Shown here piece after piece: positions 1 through 7,111 of a DNA stretch of 64,000 bases. A program made the translations under genes and the position numbers. The stretch's first letter is position 1; each line of letters opens with the position of its first letter. The notes under the pieces were generated by a model. It searched no databases and had not been told where the DNA came from. It saw nothing but the letters and a program-made list of their open reading frames with translations. The stretch comes from JANQSP01 sp965237565 (GTDB lineage: Bacteria > Bdellovibrionota > Bdellovibrionia > Bdellovibrionales > UBA1609), in the NCBI GenBank assembly GCA_965237565.1, contig OZ250145.1, positions 1,054,001 through 1,118,000 on the forward strand, read 5' to 3'.

Positions 1-67
1 TATCAGAATCTATACAATCTTTTAAAATATAAATATTTTTAAATTTTTGTATTAAATCCTGTTCCAT
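1..67 (-). CDS. Start of an unidentified gene, cut by the window edge
   Basis: An ATG at 67 (minus strand) opens 22 codons without a stop before the window ends (MEQDLIQKF...). It lies immediately downstream of the truncated 3' copy of the 269-codon gene, where the next gene of that transcription unit would be expected. No family can be recognised from 22 residues and no Shine-Dalgarno is evident. The equivalent position beside the intact copy (ATG at 4969) opens only 16 codons before TGA. This suggests the frame here is the native neighbour and the one at 4969 a leftover of the duplication. Confidence 0.3.
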   Translation of the reverse strand, partial: MEQDLIQKFKNIYILKDCIDSD

Positions 68-207
68 TTTATTGAGTGTATATCTCGTTATCTAAAAAGT
101 TTACTTAAATTGTCCATTTTACCAAGTTGTTCCAATTGATTCATGAGAGATTTTTGATTTTTGGACCATAAATACAATTCTAGGCCTTCTTCATCTTCTT
201 TTCTATT
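65..207 (-). pseudogene. Truncated 3'-end copy of the 269-codon gene (left direct repeat of island 1)
   Basis: This 143-bp stretch matches 4967-5108 in the same orientation, with about 18 differences and one single-base gap (counted by eye, about 87% identity). It covers roughly the last 40 codons, the stop and the short spacer up to the next ATG of the gene at 4989-5798. Upstream coding sequence is absent: homology stops at 207, where unrelated sequence begins. The copy therefore cannot encode the protein. It marks the outer end of the accessory insert. Confidence 0.75.
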
Positions 208-267
208 AGGTGATTTAAATGAAAAAATTATGACTAATCAGTCTGTAGACTTCAGGCTATGAAGTGA

Positions 268-879
268 CTAATTCCTAGCAAATCGAATCAAGTCATCAAA
301 ACTATTTTTATTATCATCTGCTTTTTTAAGAGATGCAATATAGCGTTCTCGATTTTTATTCCCAATTTTCCCAAAGGAAGATTGACCATTTTTTTCTCCC
401 CAACTGAATTCTTGTTGATTATTTTCTTTTAATAGTAGATCGGTCATGAGTCGTGCATGTCTACCATTTCCATTTGAAAAAACATGGATGAAAACTAACT
501 TATGATGAAATCGAGCTGCACATTCATCCCATTTATAGGTGTTGTGTTTAATCCAATACTTCGTGTTTTCAAATAGTTCATTTAATTGAACTGTTATTGT
601 TTCCCAATTAACACCAATATTTTTATCTGTTTTTCGTGGTTGACCAGCCCACTCCCACACTTGACCGAACATTTGTTTATGAAGTTTATATGTAAACTCT
701 ATATTGAGCACATCAGTTTTTTTTAACTTTTCCAACCAAACTATTGCTTTTTCAATATTTTTTTGTTCTTCAATAGCTAATAACTCTTGAGTGTCAATAT
801 ACTTAGGAATTAGGCTTTCTATTTCATCTGGATTAAGTGGTGTTGCTCCAGCAGGATGTTTACATTTGAATTGATTCAT
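268..879 (-). CDS. Fic-domain protein, mobile mystery protein B family
   Basis: A 203-residue Fic-fold protein. The N-terminal PAGATPLNPDE block and overall length fit the family known as mobile mystery protein B. The Fic catalytic loop is readable near residue 130 as FIHVFSNGNGRHARL, a variant of HPFxxGNGR that keeps the His, the GNGR core and the final Arg. Fic enzymes usually transfer AMP from ATP to a target hydroxyl; the target here is unknown. The ATG at 879 overlaps the TGA of the upstream Xre gene (ATGA), so the two are translationally coupled; an in-frame start at 900 would add seven residues. The pair behaves like a toxin-antitoxin-type module on mobile DNA, but toxicity is inference. 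Confidence 0.85.
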   Translation of the reverse strand: MNQFKCKHPAGATPLNPDEIESLIPKYIDTQELLAIEEQKNIEKAIVWLEKLKKTDVLNIEFTYKLHKQMFGQVWEWAGQPRKTDKNIGVNWETITVQLNELFENTKYWIKHNTYKWDECAARFHHKLVFIHVFSNGNGRHARLMTDLLLKENNQQEFSWGEKNGQSSFGKIGNKNRERYIASLKKADDNKNSFDDLIRFARN

Positions 880-1367
880 TGATCCAGTGACTCTTTCCAA
901 AGGAGTGGAGACATGTCACGTTTTAATTTATCTGCCAATTGGAGGACATGTTTTTTCATGTCCATGGGAGAAATAACTTGATCTTCAAGCAACATTGTTT
1001 GTGCAGTTTTTCTAACTATTCTTTCAGCAATAAATTTGGCCCGCTCATCTATAATATTTTCGAGACGATTGTATCCATCTTTCGGAACGAGTGCATATAC
1101 CAGTTTACAATTCATAGCCTTTGCGATCTTTTCAAGAGTCTTGATATGAACTGTGCCTATTATTTCTCTCTTCTCAATTTCTAAAATAGTTGAATTGTGA
1201 ACCTTGCATCTTTTTGCTAGTTGTCTAGCATTGAGTCCAAGTGATTCACGTATGGCTCTCAGCCAACCTTTAATTGGTATTTTATGAGCTCTTAGTTTCA
1301 GCCATGGTTGAATTTTTTTCTCTATTGCTCTTCTTTGTATTTCTAATTTTTCTTTATTTGTCTTCAT
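876..1367 (-). CDS. Xre-type HTH protein, mobile mystery protein A family
   Basis: A 163-residue DNA-binding protein. A helix-turn-helix lies near residues 42-70 (IRESLGLNARQLAKRCKVHNS, interrupted here only by quotation), followed by EKIAKAMNCKLVYALVP, the usual end of an Xre domain in mobile mystery protein A. The C-terminal half is helical and charged. The gene is first in a two-gene unit with the Fic protein and probably represses it. Start at ATG 1367 is preferred, with an AAGG about 12 bases upstream; ATG/other starts up to 1391 would add eight hydrophobic residues not typical of the family. The 33-bp tandem repeats lie just upstream in its promoter region and could be its operator (inference). 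Confidence 0.82.
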   Translation of the reverse strand: MKTNKEKLEIQRRAIEKKIQPWLKLRAHKIPIKGWLRAIRESLGLNARQLAKRCKVHNSTILEIEKREIIGTVHIKTLEKIAKAMNCKLVYALVPKDGYNRLENIIDERAKFIAERIVRKTAQTMLLEDQVISPMDMKKHVLQLADKLKRDMSPLLWKESLDQ

Positions 1368-1404
1368 AAGAATATAATACCTTAATAACAAACAGTTGTA
1401 AATA

Positions 1405-1553
1405 TTTTTGATGCCTTATAGACCGGCATAAAAGGAGTTTTTGATGCCTTATAGACCGGCATAAAAGGAGTTTTTGATGCCTTATAGACCGGCATAAAAG
1501 GAGTTTTTGATGCCTTATAGACCGGCATAAAAGGAGTTTTTGGCTTTAAAGCC
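1405..1553. repeat. Four 33-bp tandem repeats with an internal palindrome, plus a 12-bp palindrome
   Basis: Four near-identical 33-bp units begin at 1411, 1444, 1477 and 1510. Each contains ATGCC-ttatagacc-GGCAT, an inverted repeat with a 9-base centre. The last unit runs into GGCTTTAAAGCC, a perfect 12-bp palindrome at 1542-1553. On the minus strand the units read in frame as an 11-residue repeat (MPVYKASKTPF) inside a 65-codon frame (1579-1382) that has no other protein-like content. I treat this as non-coding. The position upstream of the Xre/Fic pair and the dyads suggest operator repeats, but the unit may also be a genome-wide repeat. Confidence 0.8.
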
Positions 1554-1715
1554 TTGTTTTCTTTCTTTTTAGTTTGCAAAAATGCTGAATTTTACATTTT
1601 TATTGCTAGATACCTAACTGTAAGTCTAAAATGACCTACACGCCCTTTACTATAAATTAAAAGATTTTTACGATACAATAAGAGGCTAACACCAATAAAC
1701 CAAATAATTATATAA

Positions 1716-2618
1716 ATGAAGAAACAACTTTTTTACAGAAGAAAAGGACTTTTGTTACTACTCCAAAAATTAGGTCCTGTTTTAGAGAAAATGATTTTTC
1801 AAAAATATCTTTTTTTATGGACCTCTCAACAAGAAAAACCAATTTATGATTTTGTTCCATATAAATACGGTTGTTTTTCTTTTCAATCTTATAGAGATAT
1901 GGCTCTTCTTAAAAGCCTAAATTATATTCATGATGAAGAAAAAACTTGGTCTTTAACAAATGGGTTTTTAAAAGAAGGGATAGATGAAAAAGATTTTAAA
2001 CGAAATGACCTAATATATTTAGACCAAATAAAAAATGAATATAAATCAATGAATACAAATGCTTTAATAAAAAAAATCTATTTGAAGTATCCTTACTATG
2101 CAATAAATAGTGAAAAAGCTGTAGAAATCCTAACACAAAAAGAACTGGAGTTAGTTAATTCTAAAAAACCTCAAGCTAAGGAAAAATCTCTTTTTACAAT
2201 TGGTTACGAAGGGCGATCTATTGAAGCTTATCTAAATTTTTTGATTAAAAATAATATAAAAGCACTTTGTGACGTAAGAAAAAATCCATTAAGTAGAAAA
2301 TATGGATTTTCAAAAAACGAATTAAAAAGAATTTGTGAAAAAATGAATATTGAGTATGTAAGAATACCTGAATTGGGTATTGAATCCAATCTGAGAATGA
2401 ATTTAAATTCTACAAATGATTATCGAAATCTTTTCAAAGTTTACAAAAAAACTACCCTTGTAAATGAAGAAAAAAAACTACAAATTGTTATTAATCTATT
2501 AAATAAGAAAAAAAGAGTAGCCATTACTTGTTTTGAAAAAGGATATAAAATGTGCCATAGAAACTGTATATCTGAATTCATTCATAAAAAAACAAAAATT
2601 AAAGTAATAAATATATAG
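1716..2618 (+). CDS. DUF488 protein with N-terminal winged-helix-like domain
   Basis: A 300-residue protein in two parts. Residues about 1-100 look like a small helical/winged domain (YDFVPYKYGCFSFQSYRDM, then LTNGF). Residues about 155-295 are DUF488: FTIGYEGRSIEAYLN, LCDVRKNPLSRKYGF, YVRIPELGI, and the C-terminal ITCFEKGYKMCHRNCI Cys/His cluster. DUF488 members are often found in defence or mobile contexts, and their biochemistry is poorly defined. The gene is followed after four bases by its partner at 2623, so the two form one transcription unit. Base composition is very AT-rich, fitting the island. No strong Shine-Dalgarno precedes the ATG, so the start is moderately sure. Confidence 0.75.
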   Translation: MKKQLFYRRKGLLLLLQKLGPVLEKMIFQKYLFLWTSQQEKPIYDFVPYKYGCFSFQSYRDMALLKSLNYIHDEEKTWSLTNGFLKEGIDEKDFKRNDLIYLDQIKNEYKSMNTNALIKKIYLKYPYYAINSEKAVEILTQKELELVNSKKPQAKEKSLFTIGYEGRSIEAYLNFLIKNNIKALCDVRKNPLSRKYGFSKNELKRICEKMNIEYVRIPELGIESNLRMNLNSTNDYRNLFKVYKKTTLVNEEKKLQIVINLLNKKKRVAITCFEKGYKMCHRNCISEFIHKKTKIKVINI

Positions 2619-2622
2619 CTTA

Positions 2623-3066
2623 GTGGAAAAACAAAAAATCTTAATACTTGTAAAAACTTATCCTCAACCTTCTAAAGGATATGAGGAATTGGTCTGCACA
2701 GCTGGTTTAAGAGAAAATGGCACTTGGGTTCGTCTTTATCCAATACCATTTAGAAAATTACATGAAAGACAACAATATAAAAAATATCAATGGGTCGAAC
2801 TAAATATGAAAAAGCGTTTAACAGACTTCAGACCAGAAAGTTATTCTCCTCAAATTCAGTCAATAAGACTGCTTGGCCAACCTATTGATACAAAAGATTC
2901 TGCTGCTGTTGAAGCAGTAAAGAAAAAATATTCATCTTTTATTAAAAAAGATACTTATTTATTTTTAGGAACAACTCATAGATATCATTTCAGATCTAGA
3001 AATCCATTTATTATTATAGGGGTATTTTACCCCTCGCATAAGGAACAAAAAAGCTTTGATTTTTAG
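2623..3066 (+). CDS. Conserved protein of DUF488 neighbourhoods, apparently short form
   Basis: A 147-residue protein starting with GTG four bases after the DUF488 stop. The N-terminus (ILVKTYPQPSKGYEELVCTA, GTWVRLYPIPFR, YQWVEL) and C-terminus (DTYLFLGTTHRYH, FIIIGVFYP) are coherent and non-repetitive. From memory of the family, longer members of about 250-300 residues carry a central Cys/His-containing segment between these two blocks. Here the block ending LLGQPID runs almost directly into AAVEAVKKKYSSF. This may be an internal in-frame deletion, or a naturally short member. Function is not known; I assign none. Its link to DUF488 is its only context. Confidence 0.6.
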   Translation: MEKQKILILVKTYPQPSKGYEELVCTAGLRENGTWVRLYPIPFRKLHERQQYKKYQWVELNMKKRLTDFRPESYSPQIQSIRLLGQPIDTKDSAAVEAVKKKYSSFIKKDTYLFLGTTHRYHFRSRNPFIIIGVFYPSHKEQKSFDF

Positions 3067-3440
3067 CAAGTAAGAACACAGTTAGAACTGATGAGAATCG
3101 TTTTGTAGACACCATTATTCAATGACTTTTGGAGTGTTAATTTTAATAACGTGAGCTACAATTATTGCCACCAGTCACTTTTGTTAAAAAACCTTCCTCA
3201 TCGACCTGAAAGAACTTGCGTTTTGAGCCAGAAACGTCTGTGTGTGACTCCTATTAAAAATTTACTTGAGATTAACTCACAATCTTATCTATCTCCTGCC
3301 ATTAGGTTTTCTCTCCATTCGACGATTGGAACCATTTTCCTTCCCTATGACCCCCACAATCTTCTTGAGTGGTATACTTAGGCACTGTGCATCTGTAAGG
3401 AGGCTCTGCTAGTTTTTTTATGTTTTCCTTTTTGATAGGG
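3067..3440. other. Gene-poor stretch inside island 1
   Basis: No gene is supported here. A 76-codon frame (3151-3381) starts with GTG, has no Shine-Dalgarno and an amino-acid pattern unlike a folded protein. The reverse strand shows only short broken frames. The stretch probably holds decayed DNA upstream of the papain-like remnant. Confidence 0.5.
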
Positions 3441-3543
3441 GAGCATTTTGTAAATTGTTGTCAGAAAATTTGACAATAAATCTGACTCTTTCAAATATTT
3501 GATGAAAAACTCTTTGGGAGAAGAGTGTAAATATTACAAATAA
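3441..3543 (+). pseudogene. Remnant of a papain-like (C1-type) gene: 3' end only
   Basis: Translated in frame, 3453-3543 gives IVVRKFDNKSDSF, then KYLMKNSLGEEC and a stop. This aligns without gaps to IVARKFDEKSNSC-KYLLRNSLGKEC of the intact gene beginning at 3660, with about 83% base identity over 77 bases by eye. Just before it, 3441-3452 reads GEHFV in a shifted frame. If two bases are removed it becomes H-F-V-I-V-V-R, matching the catalytic-His block of the family, which the intact neighbour has lost. The rest of the gene is missing. It is a paralogue fragment, not a functional gene. Confidence 0.6.
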
Positions 3544-3659
3544 AAAATAGGTAAATGTAGCCTCTTATAAAATATTTAAAAAATTATTAGTAGTTATTAT
3601 TTGTATTAAGTAGAATGGCAAGCCCAGCTTGTGAGCCTTCTTTTTACTAGGTGATCCAA

Positions 3660-4775
3660 ATGAAAAAAAATACTTTCATTCCAAAAATATTACTTCTTCT
3701 TGTTATTTATTTATTCACACCCTTTTCTGTAGCAGTGAACCTCCTTGAAAAATTTAGCGAAATACTTTCAATCAATAGTTGCAAGAATCAAGACAACCGA
3801 AGATTTCCCCTCAGTCATCATATAAGAAATCAAAGTGATACGAATTGGGATTATGCCTATGTTGTTGCGGACTTGCTTAGTCATAAATTAGGCAGATTAG
3901 TTTCGGCAGTGGATATTTTTAATACGTTTAACAATTCTAATCAATGGCAGTCTAATGAAGAAAAAGTTTTTAATCTGACTGAAATAAAAAGAGTAGCTGA
4001 TCGAATGAGTGAAGTATTGGGTGTTGCTCTGAAAGTAGCTATAGATAAAGGGGTTTGCCCTGAAGAGTATGTAAAATCATCTGGCTTTACCTTTGAAAGA
4101 AATAGTGGCTTAGGGAGGGAATTACGAAAGTTTGAAGATTTAAAAATATTCTTTGATAACCAAGTTGATTCAATACCTTCACAAAAGTGTAATGAGGGTT
4201 GTCGTGTTTTGGGAGTCCATAATAAATTTGATAGCATTAAAGAAATATTTAATTTGAAAGATCAACAAATACTTGAAATTTTAAAAACTACACTAGAGCC
4301 TAGTGATGTTATAAACAAAGCCATCACAGAAAGTTGTAAAGGTAAGCGAATAGAAATAAAAGATAGAAATATAAAAATCGTAAAGAAAAAGATAGACCGA
4401 AAGACATCAGTCAAAAATCTCTTGAAAAAAATAAATACTCAGTTGAATAAAGGTAATATCATTAGTGTTGTATACGACTCTAGTTATACCTTATTAGATA
4501 CTACCATAGGTGAACTCACTGGTGTTGTATACGATTCTGAGGATACTTTATTGACTGAGTATTATGTCCCCAAGGATATGCCGATTCGTGGAAGTTCCAT
4601 TGTTGCCAGAAAATTTGATGAAAAATCTAACTCCTGCAAGTATCTGTTGAGAAACTCTTTGGGAAAAGAATGTAACATTTATCAGAACAAATATGAATGT
4701 GAAAAAGGACAGATATGGCTTTCTACAGAAGATTTAAAAGAATCCTTGATGGCTATTACTTACATTACAAATTGA
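3660..4775 (+). CDS. Exported papain-like protein lacking catalytic residues
   Basis: A 371-residue protein with a signal peptide (residues 1-25, ending FSVAV). Two blocks resemble papain-fold (C1) peptidases. Near residues 55-76, IRNQSDTNWDYAYVVADLL matches the Q-G-x-x-x-x-W-C-[FY]-A block: Gln58 and Trp63 are kept, but the nucleophile Cys is Asp64. Near residues 310-335, RGSSIVARKF and LLRNSLGKEC match the His and Asn-Ser-Trp-Gly blocks; His is replaced (Arg310/Gly311), Asn332 is kept and Trp is Leu334. It is therefore probably a non-catalytic pseudoenzyme. A duplicated VVYDS...TLL segment precedes the His block. ATG 3660 follows AGGTG by six bases and is preferred over GTG 3651. The fold assignment is by motif only. 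Confidence 0.65.
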   Translation: MKKNTFIPKILLLLVIYLFTPFSVAVNLLEKFSEILSINSCKNQDNRRFPLSHHIRNQSDTNWDYAYVVADLLSHKLGRLVSAVDIFNTFNNSNQWQSNEEKVFNLTEIKRVADRMSEVLGVALKVAIDKGVCPEEYVKSSGFTFERNSGLGRELRKFEDLKIFFDNQVDSIPSQKCNEGCRVLGVHNKFDSIKEIFNLKDQQILEILKTTLEPSDVINKAITESCKGKRIEIKDRNIKIVKKKIDRKTSVKNLLKKINTQLNKGNIISVVYDSSYTLLDTTIGELTGVVYDSEDTLLTEYYVPKDMPIRGSSIVARKFDEKSNSCKYLLRNSLGKECNIYQNKYECEKGQIWLSTEDLKESLMAITYITN

Positions 4776-4827
4776 TTGAAGACTTAGCGTTGTGACTCGT
4801 CCTCTTTGTCAGGCAATCTAAAAGCAA

Positions 4828-4851
4828 AAACCACTACCGAAGTAGTGGTTT
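4828..4851 (-). terminator. Strong hairpin with UUCG loop, minus-strand terminator
   Basis: Read on the minus strand, a perfect 10-bp stem AAACCACTAC/GTAGTGGTTT closes a TTCG loop (the stable cUUCGg type) and is followed by TTGCTTTT. It would end transcripts of the 269-codon gene at 4989. On the plus strand there is no T tract after the stem. It adjoins a second hairpin at 4856-4869 and may belong to the end of an IS200/IS605-like element rather than to a host gene. Confidence 0.55.
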
Positions 4852-4852
4852 A

Positions 4853-4880
4853 CACCCGTCAACCGACGGTTAGACGGGGG
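4853..4880. other. Second nested hairpin, possible IS200/IS605-type element end
   Basis: CCGTC-AACC-GACGG (4856-4869) forms a 5-bp hairpin nested with ACCCGTC/GACGGGG. Together with the adjacent UUCG hairpin it resembles the structured right ends and omega-RNA scaffolds of IS200/IS605 elements. This resemblance is from memory. No tnpA or tnpB is present nearby, so at most it is a remnant. Confidence 0.3.
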
Positions 4881-4966
4881 GATTGGCTACGGTTTCATTG
4901 TATTCTAAAAAAAAGTCAAGCGCTTTTTTTATCATTCTCAGTTTTGTGATGCTTTGCCACACTCTT

Positions 4967-5108
4967 CATTTTATTGAGAGTATATTCGTTATTTAAAAAG
5001 TTTATTTAAATTATCTATTTTACCAATTTGCTCCAATTGATTCATAAGAGATTTTTGATTTTTGGACCATAAGTGCAATTCTAAACCTTCTTCATCTCCT
5101 CTTCTATT
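4967..5108 (-). repeat. Right direct repeat of island 1 (3' end of the intact 269-codon gene)
   Basis: Matches 65-207 in the same orientation at about 87% identity. It comprises the last 40 codons of the intact gene, its stop at 4989 and the spacer through an ATG at 4969. Together with the left copy it brackets about 4.76 kb of accessory genes. Confidence 0.75.
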
Positions 5109-5798
5109 CCATTGGGCTTTGACCGACAAGGGCCAGTTGATTTTTTTGAGTGTCTGTTGTCTCTGTTCTGTTTGAGAGAAGGTGATGGGTTTTCGCTTCG
5201 ATTCCATCATTTGCAAGGCGGATGAAGGGGAGAGATTGGAATATAAAATTTCAGTTTCCTTTAGACCCATCAGTTTTAGCTCTCCAGCTAGTTCCAAGGC
5301 TCTCACTCCGATACTATGGGAGATATTTTGCTCGGAGAGCCATTGAAATATGAAGTCTAGTTCCATTTCATTTTTCATTGAATGGAGAATTCTGAGCTCA
5401 TTGAGATGAACTTCTTTTGCATCAATCCATGTTTGAAAATAAGAAGGCATTAAGAATAAAAATTTTAATTGTTTTTTTATAAATTCCACGTCTTGATGAA
5501 TTTTGTAGTGAAAAAAAAAATCTTTCCATGAGAAAAAATTTAAGGAAAATTCGCTTTGTTTTTCCCACTGAGTGACAATTCTAGATAATTCAGAAAGGCC
5601 GAGATGAGGATAGCAATGAAAAAATAAATGTGAAAATTTTACATTTTCTGACTGAAAATTGAGAACCTTATCGAAACAATCATCAAAACCAGTAATTAGT
5701 TGTCGATCCCATGAAAAAGCTGGCCAAGTATCTGGCCATTTTTTTCTAGGTTGGAAATTTAATCCAGATTTGCAAGATTTTTTATGTAATATATCCAT
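4989..5798 (-). CDS. Conserved hypothetical protein, 269 residues
   Basis: A soluble, helix-rich protein with no signal peptide. It is aromatic-rich in the first half (FSWDRQL, LFFHCYPHLGLSELSRIV) and basic near residues 205-235 (KRKPITFSQTEQRQQTLKKINW). The segment VRALELAGELKLMGLKETE weakly recalls a helix of ParB-like proteins, but no ParB box is visible, so no function is given. A duplicate of its 3' end lies at 65-207, which shows that this gene was the target of an insertion or duplication immediately behind its stop codon. It is likely a core gene of this lineage, since the neighbouring DNA on its 5' side looks native. Confidence 0.7.
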   Translation of the reverse strand: MDILHKKSCKSGLNFQPRKKWPDTWPAFSWDRQLITGFDDCFDKVLNFQSENVKFSHLFFHCYPHLGLSELSRIVTQWEKQSEFSLNFFSWKDFFFHYKIHQDVEFIKKQLKFLFLMPSYFQTWIDAKEVHLNELRILHSMKNEMELDFIFQWLSEQNISHSIGVRALELAGELKLMGLKETEILYSNLSPSSALQMMESKRKPITFSQTEQRQQTLKKINWPLSVKAQWNRRGDEEGLELHLWSKNQKSLMNQLEQIGKIDNLNKLFK

Positions 5799-6022
5799 AA
5801 CTACGTACCATTTATCTTCTTTTTTTGTCTAAGTAAAGTTTCTTTGTCATTGCTTTTTTTTTATTTTTTTATAAAATATCTAAGTTAACGAAGCTTTTAA
5901 GATTAAGAATTTGTGTGCAAGAATGAGAATTTCAGAATTGGGAGCCTGTGTTTGTAGGGATAAAGATTTCGAAATTGGGGCATATTTATGAAAATAAAGC
6001 TTTTAAAATGAGGAGGGTTTTT

Positions 6023-6700
6023 TTGAGAAAGAGTATTGTATTAGCTATAGGCTGTTTGTATTTTCTTTTAAATTCTTTTTTTGCTTATTCTGAGGATAAA
6101 AAGATCTACATTCACGAATTTCGAGACTATAGTAGTTGTGTCATTTCTTCACCCAGCCTAAGGGATGTGCAAAAAGTGTTGGAGGGGATCGATATCGAAG
6201 TACTTTCTACTGAAAAAGGTTTTGACGGCCTGATTTATTCCGTGATCTCAGGGAATTGTAGCGGAAAATTTTCAAATATTTATATTTTTTCCATCCCATC
6301 GACAGATTATGAAAAATCTAGAAACTTGGGTTTTCGTTCTTGTGAGTCATTACAAGAAAAAGGAGGGAAGTGTGTTCTTTCTCTTCCGACTGAAAATTCC
6401 CGGCAGAATCGAAATAAGAGCTATGTTTTAATTTATAAAAATGCTGCAAACATTCAATGTGAATCAAATTCTGGAATTTCCTTGCAGGCAATGGGAAAAG
6501 AACTTCATGACAATGAAATCTATGTTTACTTGGGATATGAAGGAAAAAACGGCTTGATACATATTCTCTCTTGTGGAGAACAAACAGAACATATTAATGT
6601 TTATTTGATTCCAAAAGCTACATTAGCCGAGAGTAAAGCCTTGGGTTATCGCGAATGTGCTTGGCTGGTAGGAGAAGGTGGTAGTTGCAAGCCACATTAG
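6023..6700 (+). CDS. Exported protein with two copies of a Cys-containing repeat domain
   Basis: About 225 residues with a signal peptide (KSIVLAIGCLYFLLNSFFAYS). Two homologous domains of about 90 residues follow. Each has a [V/I]-x-C start, a central S-x-x-S...M/L-x-x-x-L helix, an [S/L]xxCG or GNC block, N-[IV]-Y-x-[IF]-x-I-P, then LG[FY]R[SE]C and GGxC. A third copy of the domain is in the gene at 43335. The conserved Cys pattern fits periplasmic disulfides. The start is set by a perfect AGGAGG at 6011-6016 followed six bases later by TTG 6023. ATG 6008 would place AGGAGG inside the coding region, and further in-frame starts lie up to 5948. The family is not recognised. Confidence 0.75.
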   Translation: MRKSIVLAIGCLYFLLNSFFAYSEDKKIYIHEFRDYSSCVISSPSLRDVQKVLEGIDIEVLSTEKGFDGLIYSVISGNCSGKFSNIYIFSIPSTDYEKSRNLGFRSCESLQEKGGKCVLSLPTENSRQNRNKSYVLIYKNAANIQCESNSGISLQAMGKELHDNEIYVYLGYEGKNGLIHILSCGEQTEHINVYLIPKATLAESKALGYRECAWLVGEGGSCKPH

Positions 6701-6712
6701 CGAGCCACTGTC

Positions 6713-7111
6713 TTACAAAATAAAAAATCTATAAATCCGAGTCACAAATCCCTGATCAAATTTTTTAAATTGTATTCTATTTAGTACCGACAAACTGCAT
6801 TGGATAAAAATTTTGTCCTTCAAATCTGTGCTAACCATACGAGCTTTGGCTCCACCTTTGTGAGAAACTTTTAGTTCTATCATCATGAAGCCTTTTTCAC
6901 CTAGCCTATGTTTTTTGCATCTTCTTTCAATGAGGTTCTTTTTTCTTCTAACAACTTGATCCATATAAGAAATTGAGATGATATTTTTTTGTTCAGATGA
7001 ATGGGTAGAAAAGGAAGAAGCTAACAATAAGAAAACAAAACAAATAGAAAGGAAAGCAAATTTTTTTTTTAACAAATGTGTGAACAAAGCCAAAAAAATA
7101 TTTTTCATCAT
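6713..7111 (-). CDS. Periplasmic protein with TonB-C/AgmX-like C-terminal domain
   Basis: 132 residues. An N-terminal hydrophobic segment (about residues 17-38, FAFLSICFVFLLLASSF) is a signal peptide or anchor. The remaining 90 residues show the pattern of the TonB/AgmX-PglI C-terminal fold: GFMMIELKVSHKGGAKARMV, then IFIQCSLSVLNRIQF and a final beta strand YRFFIL. Such domains bind partners in the envelope; the partner is unknown. It converges with the gene ending at 6700, with only 12 bases between stops. Confidence 0.6.
   Translation of the reverse strand: MMKNIFLALFTHLLKKKFAFLSICFVFLLLASSFSTHSSEQKNIISISYMDQVVRRKKNLIERRCKKHRLGEKGFMMIELKVSHKGGAKARMVSTDLKDKIFIQCSLSVLNRIQFKKFDQGFVTRIYRFFIL

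Noticed and set aside
1405..1542. CRISPR array
   Set aside because: The units are contiguous tandem copies with no unique spacers, and no cas gene is present.
1382..1579. A 65-codon frame with an 11-residue repeat as a real gene
   Set aside because: Nearly all of it is the 33-bp DNA repeat translated; it has no independent protein signal or Shine-Dalgarno.
3151..3381. 76-codon GTG-started gene
   Set aside because: No Shine-Dalgarno, unusual composition, lies in decayed sequence.
4776..4966. Complete IS200/IS605 element
   Set aside because: Only hairpins are visible; no tnpA or tnpB frame in either strand.
4989..5798. ParB-like chromosome partition protein
   Set aside because: Only one helix is reminiscent of ParB; the conserved nucleotide-binding box is missing.
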